DNA of 64,000 bases. It comes from Rotaria sordida. Taxonomy: Eukaryota > Rotifera > Eurotatoria > Philodinida > Philodinidae. This document shows, piece after piece, positions 23,401 through 34,299 of this stretch. Position 1 is the first letter of the stretch. Each line of letters begins with the position of its first letter. The stretch is taken from assembly GCA_905250125.1 (NCBI GenBank), contig CAJNOL010000731.1, positions 43,420-107,419 on the forward strand, written 5' to 3'. A model generated the notes under the pieces. The model was not told the DNA's origin and searched no databases. It worked only from the letters and a program-made list of their open reading frames with translations. A program made the position numbers and the translations under genes.

Positions 23401-24648
23401 GAGTCGTGATTATGCGCAAATTCGAGGAATTTATAATGATTCTACAAAGCTCGCTAATAAAATCAAACAAGATTATAAAGAGCTTCAAAATTCGTTGAAC
23501 ATTTGTGAAACAGAATGGCATACTGCATCGAACACTACTAATGAAAATGAAGTGAGATTGAATTTTATAGGAGCATAAGATAGAAACTCAAATAGTAGAT
23601 TCAGTAAAATTATTTTCCTGCAACAATGTTTAAAAAAAATTGTACACTGTCTAATATTTCAAAAATCTTAGTTTGTGGAGATGGGACTTCTATCAGTAGA
23701 TACATTGCCAGACATCTTATAAAATTATGTGAAAACCGAATTTTCTTAATTTTGAGTGATAATTTTTTTTATATCGATCTAATAAGAGTTACTTCAACAG
23801 CTACATATGAAGACCAAAATATTGTTGTATATTCTATTCTCTAGATTTTACAGAATGTCGAGGATGTGAGCTCGCTATTGCCATTGCCAATAACTGTTTA
23901 TAATCCAGAACAACCTCATTTGTTCATGGCTCATCAGCGAACAATTGATAGTCTTCTTTGTATGCCACATACATCGGAGTCAAAAGCAGAAATGCTTACT
24001 GAATTTCGACGTATATTCGATGATAATCAAGAGATTCTTGCTGAGATTGATGAATTCGAAGATACTTACCATTCGCATGCAGCTGTTCAATGGTACACAC
24101 GTGATTCTTTTGTTTGTCGAACAATTAACCAAGCACTTCGATCAAGTAACGTCGAAGCGATGTTTAAACTACGGTACATTCTCACTGATTTATATGCTCA
24201 CTTGAAGGAATCCTATCGACAAATGCATTGGTATTTACAAACATCAAGACCGGAAATATTTTATCGTGGTCAAGGGATGTCACGAGAAGAATTCGATTCT
24301 TTTCAAGAACTTCGAGGTAGTATCATATCGATAAATACATTCTTATCGACGACAGCTTCGATGCAAATCGCTCTGTTGTATGCGGGCAAATATCATGAAA
24401 ATTCGAATCTGATATCAGTCGTATTTAGCATTGAAACAAATCCAAAGGCACTTATACGTCCATATGCTAATATTTCTCCTTTATCAATGTTTCAAGATGA
24501 AGAAGAAACTTTGTTTGCTATGGGTAGCGTCTATCGCATAGGCAATATTCGTCCACTGCCAGATGCAGACAACGTTTGGGTTATATATTTACAAACAATT
24601 CATCAAGACGATGATCGATTCTATAGGATTTCTTCAGCGACTTCTTAG
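20454..24648 (+). CDS. Multidomain arginine-type ADP-ribosyltransferase (five exons, 844 aa)
   Basis: Exons: 20454-20906, 20994-21040, 22249-22933, 22997-23551, 23854-24648; all borders are GT/AG with matching phases. The C-terminal domain (about residues 581-844) has the R-S-ExE set of arginine-specific ADP-ribosyltransferases: YRGQ (Arg near 718), FLSTT (near 743-747) and QDEEETLF (catalytic Glu near 798). It should transfer ADP-ribose from NAD+ to protein side chains. Exons 1 and 4 carry two similar Rossmann-like regions (for example YIFLITSGSLGHEL and YAQIRGIYND in exon 4, RFFVILLDSI and RVKGIYRRD in exon 1), which looks like a duplicated domain. Exon 3 (228 codons) was not recognised. 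No signal peptide is seen, so an intracellular role is likely. Intron 2 is 1208 bp and intron 4 302 bp; intron 3 is 63 bp. AATAAA lies at 24724. Confidence 0.85.
21041..22248 (+). other. Long intron 2 of the ADP-ribosyltransferase gene
   Basis: 1208 bp starting with a consensus GTAAGT donor. It holds no supported gene; the short open frames at 21407-21589 and 21878-22144 (minus) lack motifs. Confidence 0.55.
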
Positions 24649-24723
24649 GTTTCTTTGAAATGACACCAGTAGTTTTATTCTTATAATCGAGAAATTTGTT
24701 TACCTATTCAGTTACCTTATTAA

Positions 24724-24729
24724 AATAAA
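24724..24729 (+). terminator. Poly(A) signal AATAAA of the ADP-ribosyltransferase gene
   Basis: Canonical hexamer 76 bases after the stop codon. Confidence 0.55.
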
Positions 24730-24924
24730 ATAATGAAATAATCTTAATTCAGACTTAAAAATGAATCTCATATTCAACAGTGTTGTATCTATTACCTCTA
24801 AATTTTCCCTTCGCATTATAGTTTTTTTTTTGTTCAAGTGGACCAATCGTCATTTTCACTATCGCTCAGTATTTGTTTTATCGATGAAAACTAGATCTCT
24901 CAAGAATTCATAATTCTCATCGAT

Positions 24925-24966
24925 CAGAGTGTGAGTATTATTATCTTCCTCACACCCACACCCTAT
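24925..24966. repeat. TGTGGG-like hairpin
   Basis: GAGTGTGAGTATTATTATC faces CCTCACACCCACACCC. The adjoining CATCGATCAGAG / ATTCTCATCGATC block is shared, in inverse orientation, with the copy at 61489-61535 (CTCTGATTTTCGATGAGAATT), so the repeat unit extends beyond the hairpin. Confidence 0.5.
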
Positions 24967-24969
24967 CTG

Positions 24970-26700
24970 TCGCCTTTCTCTGTGCAATGCGTCATGAAAT
25001 TCGATGGCAAATAGACTATGTTGATCTATCTTTCGTAGTTGCAAAATATATATATATATATATATAATCGCGTTTTAAGCTTTGACTGATTCTCTTCGGT
25101 ATAATATATTTTAGCGACAAACAATACGCTTGTTGGTATTTGACTGCAATTGATAATATTTTTTCGTTGATTGACGTCGACATAAAAATCGTTCTTGACG
25201 CTTCTGCTACCTCCGCCTCCTTTGACGAGTAGCCAATACAAGATCATGTAAATATGACCGATGATAGCGGAAAAAGATCAGTCCAGAAAGAAAATTCCAA
25301 GATTATCATAGATGACTTCGAAATAGTTATCAGATGACAAAACTGCAATTAAGGTCAAATTTATCTATCAATCAGTGTCGGTGCCATATGATGGTGAAGA
25401 TCTTAGTATATGTTCAGTGTGAGGCGTTGCCAAGCTTGCAAAGTCAACATTAACAATCAATGTAATGTTTGATATATTTACACCAATGACAAACACATTG
25501 TTCATATAATAGATATCAGATGATTCAATCTGAACTCCAAAAATGTGACTGGATCATCGTTATTTATTGCCGTATTATTATATGAATATTGAACAAATGA
25601 AGATAGAATTAATAAATTAAAAGACTTCTTCGACTTGTATGAAAATATAACACTTTGATGAAATTGATTCTTAGTGATAAATTCTCAATGGTTCACGACA
25701 TACTACCTAAGTTAATGTTAAAGATACCCTGTGATTTGGTGAGAGAATCCTTCTTAATATCGGGAGTAAAAATGTATATATATGAATGTGAACATTTAAT
25801 AAACTGGATGTAAATAATATATTGAACATCAATATTTATTAATAACTCATATATGAAACATAATTGAATGGAAACATTATACTCGTTTAATATAAAAATA
25901 AACGAAGAACATTCGAGTTTTTGTGTGTTTTTTTTAAACAAATCAAATACGTTGTTCTGATATCGAAGACTATTTCTTTGAGAGAACAGACGTTAACCTA
26001 TACTATTCAATGACAATTCATTATGTTCTTTATTTGAATCCATACTCTAGTCGGATAGAACAATCGGAATTTCTCAGTTGAGGTTTCAATGAACGAAGAC
26101 ATGATTTTGAATATTTAAAGTCAATTATACATTGCATTTCAAAAATGAGTCTTGTTCATTTTTGATTCACATCTACTGGTATTCACTAATTCGATTTAAC
26201 ACTAATGAAAAAGTACAATAACAAAGCTTAAATATAATTTCAACTGATTTTTGGAAAAGACATTGATTAATGAAAATTTGAGAGAAATCAACTGAAAAGA
26301 CAAATTTTAAATAGTATGTAATAAATCATTTAAAAACAAGAAACAAGAAAAAGATCGTAACCATGGATATTACTTTGAATAGTTAATAGTAAAAATGTTC
26401 ATAAAGTATAATGAGTAAAGTATCATTAAACAAATTCATGAATTGATATTTGATCAAAAAATAAGTTCAATTAGAAAATTCCTCTTAAACGAACTGTTGA
26501 ATAAAATTCGTTTTAAATCAATTTTTGAAATCAAAGTCAATGCAATCCGTAATAAAAATGACTCCTTTTTTATCTCAATCATATGTCACATCGGATTTGT
26601 TCTGTTCATTAAAGAATTACCATGAATCCCATATCTAGAAATAGGATTTGAATAAATGATTGAAAATAGGTAAAGTCAGTGTTTCTTTAGTGTTATTTGA
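24970..26700. other. Intergenic spacer, nothing recognised
   Basis: AT-rich, with an (AT)n run near 25048-25066. No coding exon, RNA gene or strong repeat was supported in 1.7 kb. Confidence 0.5.
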
Positions 26701-26715
26701 TCTTAATCGGAAAAA

Positions 26716-26880
26716 TCATTTTTTTCATCTAGTATAATTAGAGTTAGTTTTTCTTATTTTTCATTCCATTCTATTAAAAACAATCATTTTTCCATCTAGT
26801 AGAGTTAGAGATAGTTTTCCTTTAGTTTTTATTTCATCTTAATAGAAGCAGTCAGTTTTGTTCCGTGAGGTTTAATTATA
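26716..26880 (+). repeat. Tandem repeat of about 70 bp, two full copies and a partial third
   Basis: AATCATTTTTCCATCTAGTA, then GAGTTAGAGATAGTTTTCC and ATTTCATCTTAATAGAAGC recur in the same order at 26716-26784 and 26785-26850, with a weaker third copy behind. Confidence 0.6.
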
Positions 26881-27087
26881 GACAATGACCTATGATTTCA
26901 GATTAAGGAGATAGAGAAATATTTTCTTTGTTGAATTTGTTTTAGATAAGAATATGCTTCTTAGTTAAGGTATATAAATTTTATTGGTAGATTTAACAGT
27001 GTCCCGGTTTATCTTTGTTAAGGGTTTCTGTATAAGTCTAGAGATCTAATAAATCCCTTTTCACATTCTTTCGTTGACAAATGCAAC

Positions 27088-27343
27088 CTAGATCAGCTTT
27101 TCTTATGACAATCTCCGAGGAGTTTCAAATGATTGACAAAACCTCCAAGGAACATTTGAAAAGCTAGGCAAAAAACAACGAGAAATCCTTGTAGATTGCC
27201 TAGGGGCTACGAAGCTTCAGCTCCTAGGCAATCTACAAGGATTTCTCGTTTTTTTTACCTAGCTTTTCAAATGTTCCTTGGAGGTTTTGTCAATCATTTG
27301 GAACTCCTCGGGGATTCTTCTAGGAAGAGCTTATCTTGGATCG
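27088..27343. mobile_element. Short foldback element
   Basis: Arms of about 123 bases (27088-27210 and 27219-27343) are near-perfect inverted repeats, with CAAATGATTGACAAAACCTC and CGAGAAATCCTTGTAGATTG identical in both, around an eight-base centre. RNA from it would form one long hairpin. It has no coding capacity; MITE or foldback origin is likely. Confidence 0.75.
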
Positions 27344-27369
27344 TATCTTTCATCATTTAAACTATAATA

Positions 27370-27560
27370 GTGAAGAACGTGTTCCGCGAACGTGAAAGCC
27401 CTTTTTTTTTTAAGAAAAGAAAACGTTTCTTAAGGGTGAGAACGCATTCTTGACCGTTTCATTTTGGAACGCATTCCACTTTTTATGTAGAGCGGTTTTT
27501 TTTTCTTAAAAAAGGTTTGCTACGAAAGTGGAACGCGTTCTTTACCGTTTTTTTTATAAA
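27370..27560. repeat. Palindromic-word cluster, family 3 (core GGAACGCGTTCC)
   Basis: GAACGTGTTC (27375), GAACGCATTC (27440), GGAACGCATTCC (27467) and GGAACGCGTTC (27530) are spaced 27-65 bases apart among T-runs and CTTAAG/AAGAAA linkers. It is the same design as families 1 and 2 with a different word. Confidence 0.55.
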
Positions 27561-28503
27561 TATTTTTCACTGGAATATACCTGATCTGGACATGTTGAAA
27601 CAATAATCGAAAATGAAGCAGAAAAGAATGGCTATCAGATGCGAAACACAATCGTTTTGATGAAGAAACTCTAAGAAAACAAATGAAATATGTTTTGACA
27701 AACATGCAAACCAATATTGAACTATTTGAAATTATTTAATGTTCATATCCATTTCATCTCCCTGCTGTAGAAACGCTAATGATCGTCATACTGATTATTG
27801 ATTATATTCATCAAATCTTAAGAAATAAGTATTACTTTTTAATATTCGTCAATGTAAATGAGATCCAGTTTGAATCGTCTCATGAAATAAATTATTCTTT
27901 TCTGATATGGCATAAAATTTTATGAATTTTCTAAATTCGACATTGAAAAGTTGCCTTAACGTTTACTATTTAATATTGATGAATCCCATTTTCCACGCGC
28001 TTTACTTTAGCGTAAAATTTGTTGTTGATGTTATTTGAAATCAAAGCATTACGCCTCTGATAAAATATTTTTATGCACCCTGTATGAAAAGAAGCAGTAG
28101 AAAACAAAATGTTTTACTTCCGAGCTGTATTTTATATGACTCTTTAAAACATTCTCATTTTGTTGCTGTTTTGACTACAAACGACACATTTCTCTGAATA
28201 GAACAAAGTCAAAACACCGCATACATCATGTTAAAATTTCTTTCTACCTTTCTTACGGCCAAAAGAAAATAAAAAGCATGCTGATTTCTATTTTTTTAAC
28301 ATATAACAGAAGAAAAAAGGTACCCTATCTAAAATAAAAAAACGCAAATAACCTTCTTTATTGCGATAAAGACAGATGTAAGAACAAAAAATTTTCCGCG
28401 ACGTCTATTCTTGTTGAAGAATATTTTTACCTGAATTTCTTATTAATTGTGCGACTACGTTTTGTTGATTATTGTTTCTTCTATAGATTTTCAATTTTTA
28501 CAG
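27561..28503. other. Spacer upstream of the kinase-PBZ gene
   Basis: It should contain the kinase promoter. The last 20 bases (TTTTCAATTTTTACAG) form a good splice acceptor 17 bases before the start codon, either a 5'-UTR intron or a trans-splice site. Nothing else was recognised. Confidence 0.5.
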
Positions 28504-28520
28504 ACTAATTTATTGTAATA

Positions 28521-31422
28521 ATGGGAGCTAATAGTTCAAAAGCGAGGATTAGCTCACTAGAAGAGAAACAACAAGCACTTATGAAAAAGAATGCTGAATT
28601 AGCACAACATCTGATTGAACAAGAAGAAGCAAGTAAACGACAACATGATGCAACAATTGAACAAATGGCTCTATTGTTCTTAGCACTTGCACAATCGAAA
28701 GATAATGAAACAGTTATACGTGATGAAAAACGAGACATTGAAATTGAAGGTACGACATATGAACTTATTCAATTTGTTGATCGAGGTGGTTTTGGTGAAA
28801 TTTATAAAGCAAAAGTTAAAAATAAAAATATGATGGTTGCTATTAAAGTTATGGCAAATTCACCCGGTCTACAAGAAGAAATTAAAAATGAAATTAATTT
28901 TTTACGTTTAACAAAACGAATTCCTATTGAAAATCATCCTATTATCGAATTTTATGGTAGTAAATTAACGAAAGAAGGTATTTTTATTGCAATGGAATTA
29001 GCTGCTTGTGATCTTGTTACATTTTGGATTAATAAACTAAATGAGGGTGACGCTCAAGAACTCATTATTATCGGTATAATTATTATTATTTATGTATTAC
29101 GTGCATTAGCATTTCTTGAAAAATTAAGTATTATTCATGGTGATATAAAACCACAAAATCTTGTTATTGTTCCTAATGAACAAAATTTTTGTATTAAATT
29201 AATTGATTTTGGTACAGTCGAAAAAATGAATACTTTACGTGCACAACTTACTGTTGAAGCTACTAAATCTCATACTCTATTTTTTGCTTCACCAGAATTT
29301 TTACGACGTGATTCAAAAAATCTGATATCAAGACGTCTACATAAAAAATCCGATGCATGGGCAGCTGGTGTTATGTTTTATCTTTTATTTTGTGGTGGAT
29401 TACCATGGAAAGATCAATATGAATATGAAAATTTTTGTAATGATCCAAATGCAGAAGATGTTGTTGTACCTGAAGATGGTGGTTATAAAATGATTATTGA
29501 ACTTTTATTAAAGAAGAATCCTAATGAACGTTCAAGTGCTAAAGATACACTTATGCAATTAAAAGCACATCCAGTATTCGGAAAGATTGTCGAATCACTT
29601 CATAAAAATTTTTGTCCTGTTGATGATGTATGTCATGTAAAGGTACCCGAAGATGTTCGACAAGGATTAAGTAAGTTAATTACTAAATGTGTAAAAAAGA
29701 AAAAAAAAAGTTGAAATTAGAAAATATCTTTGAGTTTGAATTTCTTTTTTTATCGAATCATTGAGGGCAATATATAACGGATGAGAAAGAATAGACGAGA
29801 AAATTAGGTTTTTTTTTCGTTTTGAAGCATACAGTTTTTCAATAAAAAAAAACAAAAACAAAACTTCTAATTTCTGTTTGAAGCGTGACTAAAGAATTGT
29901 TCGATTCTAATGTTTCAAACAGATTCTTTTTTTTTTTGAGTATGCTATTGATCGAATATGAGATAAAATTAAAACATATTGGATCGAATTGATTAGATTT
30001 TAATGTTTGCATTGATTTTCGAGAAATAATTATACAACTTTCATTGTTCTTATATGCTACGAAATTTTTTCTTTGTATTGTTTTACTTGAAAGAATCTAT
30101 TCTAATAGTTTACATTATTTTTAATTGTGTTTAGTTAAAATTGCACGGCCTGGACATTATGCTAGTAGATCAGGTTCATCATCTGGCAAAGATACGAGTA
30201 AGTATAGGAAACGATTACTGTTTGAAATACTATGTCAAAGACTCAACGCTCTTATTAATGTCTATTGACAGCTGGAGCACGTCGTTCATGTCGATATGGT
30301 CGAGATTGTTACAGGTTTTGTAAAAATATTTTCATCGAATATTTGTTTATCCTTAATCTGATCTCACCTTAGAAAAGATCCTGATCATCGTGCAGAATTT
30401 GCACATCCAGGTGAATCGGATTACCAAGCATCAGGAGCCTCTGGTACTGGAAAAATAAAATGTGCCTATGGCGCTAAATGCTTTCGGTAGGTGTTTCCTT
30501 TTTTTTCTCGTAAATGACTGTAGATCACCTTTTCTAAATTTTCAAATGATATAATCAGGTAATTTATTGCGTAATATATTGAATAGATTGTTTTGAAATA
30601 AAAAACAAATCATCAAACATAATTAATTTTATAAAAGTTAAATATTATTTTGTTTTGATTCTTTTCTTATTCAAGTACCGATGCAGATCATCGTCAAAAA
30701 TATGCCCATCCATCTGATTCTGATCAAGGTCAACCCTGTCGCTACGGAGCACAATGTCACAAGTATGTTGAACTATTAAAGTTCCTATGTTGAAAATATA
30801 AAAAGAAGACTATTTATTTAAAAGAAAAAAAAATGGAATAATAGTTTTCAAATCAAATCGGAGTTTCTGAGAACAAAAAAAGAAAAACTTATCCATCAGG
30901 ATTTTGTATTTCTGACGTCGAAACTCGAGTCATATCGAAAACACTGAATACAAGGTTCAGTTGAACGGGAAAAGATTCGAATTTTTCAGCTATGTTGTCA
31001 ATATTTTGATTATCAATTCTATTACAAATTATGTTCTTGGAAAAAAAATATTTCATCAAAGTCTCTATAAAATGTCATACTTGATTTAATGTGTTTTCAA
31101 ATTAACGAATCCTTGATTTTCTTTCAAAGAAACCAATTGATAGTTTAAATGTAGTGGCAAAATATCTCGATCAATTGCGAAACATAACGAATAATATTCT
31201 ACTTTACCAATTTTTTTTAAAGTAATGATCCCAGTCATCGTCAACAATTTACACATCCGAATGATACAAGTCATGATAGTCCCGGCAAGCAAAAATGCCG
31301 CTATAGAGATGCATGCACAAAGTATGTTACATATCTCTTGAAATATTTTCAATTTTCTTTATTAAACATTTTTATCTAGGAGAAACGATCCAGATCATAT
31401 GAAAAAGTTTTCACATAATTAA
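28521..31422 (+). CDS. Protein kinase with four C-terminal PBZ poly(ADP-ribose)-binding fingers (seven exons, 532 aa)
   Basis: Exons: 28521-29670, 30135-30197, 30272-30314, 30373-30486, 30676-30762, 31223-31321, 31380-31422. The sum is an exact multiple of three. Residues 1-7 (MGANSSK) fit an N-myristoylation site, and residues 10-60 look coiled-coil. The kinase domain runs over about 79-355 with RGGFGEIYKA (Gly loop), VAIK (Lys109), Glu124, HGDIKPQN (Asp208, Asn213), DFG (Asp229) and SPEF, so it should be active. Exons 2-7 encode four copies of C-x5-C-x6-H-x5-H (for example CRYGRDCYRKDPDHRAEFAH), the PBZ finger that binds poly(ADP-ribose). The PBZ exons have no in-frame ATG of their own, and a GTAAGT donor at 29671 is in the matching phase, so fusion is favoured. 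Without that splice the kinase would stop at 29714 with a KKKKK tail. AATAAA at 31432 follows. Confidence 0.75.
29841..29846 (+). terminator. Possible intronic poly(A) signal of the kinase-PBZ gene
   Basis: AATAAA lies inside intron 1, 127 bases after the read-through stop at 29714. If used, it would yield a kinase-only protein of 397 residues ending in a basic tail. Confidence 0.35.
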
Positions 31423-31431
31423 TTTTTATCT

Positions 31432-31437
31432 AATAAA
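31432..31437 (+). terminator. Poly(A) signal after the kinase-PBZ gene
   Basis: AATAAA ten bases after the stop codon, with a second copy at 31466. Confidence 0.5.
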
Positions 31438-31479
31438 AACATCTTAAATTATTTTTTACTCTTGAAATAAAAATTATTT

Positions 31480-32100
31480 GATAATAAAGAGAGAATTTTT
31501 TTTTTAGAATGTTGTAATATCAGACGCGTGTATATATCAATGATTGGAATTAATTTTTATTGCTTGAGAAAATCAACATGTATTAATACTAATGTCTTTT
31601 CTTTGCATTCGAACAATGCTCAGATTTTCGAAAAAGTAAATTTTTCTGTTAAATAATTAAATTTCAGAAGCATTTAACATATAAAAAGAAAATTATGACG
31701 AAAGTTTCAAAATGACCAAAATTTTCATTATAGCATTTAGAACTATTCATAATCGATATGCAGAAATTTATTATAAATTTTACGACATTTACTAACATAT
31801 GAGAAGCAAATTTCAAAAGAGTTTCGATTATTATTCTCATATGAAAAGGAAACTACTATGAGACAATCAAGGGATATCAGAATGAATAGCGTAATTGTGT
31901 TAGCATTTGAGAAAGAATTTTGCGTGAGTTTTGGGTAAAACTTCGGTAATTCCTTGGAGAATTCTACAAGTACTAGAATATTACGATAATAAAGAAAGTT
32001 TGAAAAATTTCTTTAATTTATACGTTCATTGATCAAAATATGAATTCATATGAATAGAAAAGCCTATTCTGAAAACTAAAAGAATTTTCAAAAATGTCAA
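31480..32100. other. Intergenic spacer, nothing recognised
   Basis: AT-rich, no supported features. Confidence 0.5.
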
Positions 32101-32102
32101 TA

Positions 32103-33454
32103 ACTAATGTCTATTTCAGAGTTAAATGGCCGTGGATATTCATTGGATAACTTTTAAACAAAAAGAGAAAAGTAACTCGAATTTTTCATACTATCTAGAG
32201 TTAACATTGCTGCTCTATCTTTTTATAAAGTTGTTGAAAAATTTTGGTCGTTTGTCTCCTTTAATATATCATGAGATTTAAAGATGAGCTTCATTCGCTT
32301 TGAAAACAATATATTTTCCCAACTCTAATATAATGGACTGATAGCCTAACTTCTTCTCTATTGATCTATGAAAGGCTGAGATCAATAATTGTTTGCATTC
32401 AAAAGATATAAAGATTTTACTGAAGATTACTCATCAAATTTTTTTTCAAAATCTGAGTAGCTAATAAATAATTTCTTCTATAAGTTTTTAGTCGTCTTCG
32501 ATTTCATGAGATGATTTATTAACCTTCGAAGGTTTTTTCCTATTAAAAACGTCATCAAAAAACCATACATGGGATTTATTTTGATGATACTGATTCAATA
32601 TCTTCAGAAAGTTCTCGTCCATCTTTATTTTTTTGATGCTTTCATCGCAAAAATCTTTCATCTCAAATCGGTCAAGTGAAGAGAATTTTAAGATGTTTAC
32701 ATAGAGAGAAGTCATTAATCATCTGTACTGTAGGTGCTAGAATCATCATTATCATTTAATTCTTCTTCGATCCCTTCAACATACATGATAGCTTTTTAAA
32801 TGTTATCTCATATTGTTTGACATGACTGATGTAACTGGTTGCTTCCGTCACACGTAAATCATAAATTCATTTTTGTGCCAATTCGCTCACTTCAGTTAAA
32901 GTAAACTTCGTGTTTCTATCACATATATATATGTTTTCATATTGACCCAGGCTAATTCTATAGGATTCAAGGTACAGTATTTCATTAGTAAATGAATGTG
33001 GGTGTGATGGTAGCTGAAGAAAAAAACTTCGAAGGTTAATAAATCATCTCATCAAGTCGGAGACGACTAAAAACTTATAGAAGAAAATAGTTGTTAGCTA
33101 CTCAGATTTTTAAAAAATTGGTGAGTCATCTTCAGTAAAATCTTTATATCTTTTGAATGCAAACAATTATTGATCCCAGTCTTCCATAGATCAATAGAGA
33201 AGAAGTTAGGCTATCAGTCCATTATATTATAGTTGGGAGAGTATATTGTTTTTGAAAAGCGAACTAAGCTCATCTTTAAATACCATGATGTATTTAAGAA
33301 GAAAAATGACCGAAATTTTTCATCAACTTTGCGAAAAGATAGAGCAGTAATGTCAACTCTAGATAGTATGAAAAATCCGAGTTACTTTTCTCTTTTTGTT
33401 TAAAAGTTATTCAAAGAAAATCCACGGCCATTTAACTCTGAAATGGACATTAGT
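32103..33454 (-). mobile_element. Long-TIR DDE transposon relic (Tc1/IS630-like)
   Basis: Inverted arms of about 440 bases (32103-32545 and 33015-33454) start and end with ACTAATGTC / GACATTAGT. They match closely, for example TTCAGAGTTAAATGGCCGTG and the blocks around AGTTACTTTTCTC and TAGAGTTAAC. The roughly 470-base interior keeps the C-terminal end of a DDE transposase on the minus strand. Most of the coding region is deleted, so the copy is defective. The open frame at 32488-32715 spans the arm border and is not a host gene. Confidence 0.75.
32720..33010 (-). pseudogene. C-terminal fragment of a DDE (Tc1/IS630-like) transposase
   Basis: Read on the minus strand in two frames, the segment gives YCTLNPIELAWVNMKTYI, matching the conserved C-x-LNPIE-x-x-W motif that carries the last acidic catalytic residue. 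It continues with DRNTKFTLTEVSELAQK and YISHVKQYE. A frameshift after MKTYI and an in-frame TGA after LAQK mark it as dead. Confidence 0.75.
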
Positions 33455-33830
33455 AAAAAATGCATCGAGTTTCACTGAATTAACCAGCAGGAATTCAGTT
33501 TAAACTATAGGTCTCATTATTCGAAGCTCAATCTCAATATATGTTGAATTATCTTCCGATATCAAAAAAAGATGAGACTAAACCAATTTTGCCGAAAGAA
33601 CTCATCTTCTTTTTTGTATTATTGATGTATTCTAAAAATTCTTATTCAACAAAATATAATTGTCAAATGAATGTAATTTCATTTTATGATATTGATTTTC
33701 ACATGAAAAAATTTTATTAGATATCTTTCGAAAGATAATTTTATTTGAAATTTTATTCATGTTTCACATTTTCAGTTTATTTTGAGAATATCTATTTATA
33801 TAATGAGAAGAGAATCTTCTTTTGATTTAA

Positions 33831-34265
33831 CTATTTAATGCTTTGATCGATTGTTGAATTTCTTTTTTTGAACAGTTCACAAAGAACATCTCCATGACAA
33901 CGATTAGGTTTACACCAACATCCTAATCTTTTTCCAGCTAATTCATGTAGATCATTGAGTAGATTATTTGGATTTGATTCGATATATTTTTTATAATGAT
34001 CTAAAGCACCATCTCGTCCATATTGTTTAACAGAATATGGATTATACCATTTACTTTGATTCAATTGCCAACCACCCATATTGCAAGCACGACCAATATA
34101 AATATCACAATCTTGTACAATTTTTCCTTTTGAACGACGTAAATGAACCACTGTTGGTAGATTGGATATAAATTGAGTTTCATTTGTTGATTTGTCTAAT
34201 TTTAATAATTTAGAACGAATATCAGTTGGTTCATCAATATTTTTACGTTTCGTTTCTGATTGCAT
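33831..34265 (-). CDS. DUF4326 protein (144 aa)
   Basis: A single-exon gene. The centre and C-terminus match the DUF4326 pattern: DIYIGRACNMGGW, then SKWYNPYSVKQYGRDGA, and the diagnostic GKRLGCWCKPNRCHGDVLCE at about residues 114-133, with Cys-x-Cys and Cys-His residues suggesting metal binding. The biochemical function is unknown; the domain is common in bacteria, phages and some protists and fungi. The first 40 residues are hydrophilic and lysine-rich. The ATG at 34265 is chosen because an AG acceptor (ATTTTTAG) lies four bases upstream; the open frame further upstream is pyrimidine-rich intron-like sequence. A minus-strand AATAAA is at 33781-33776. Lack of introns and the taxonomic spread of the family would fit an acquired gene. 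Confidence 0.85.
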   Translation of the reverse strand: MQSETKRKNIDEPTDIRSKLLKLDKSTNETQFISNLPTVVHLRRSKGKIVQDCDIYIGRACNMGGWQLNQSKWYNPYSVKQYGRDGALDHYKKYIESNPNNLLNDLHELAGKRLGCWCKPNRCHGDVLCELFKKRNSTIDQSIK

Positions 34266-34299
34266 AATTCTAAAAATATTCGAAAAAAAAAACAATTAC

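Noticed and set aside
32488-32715. 75-codon minus-strand protein
   Set aside because: It falls on the border of the transposon arm and carries no transposase or host motif.
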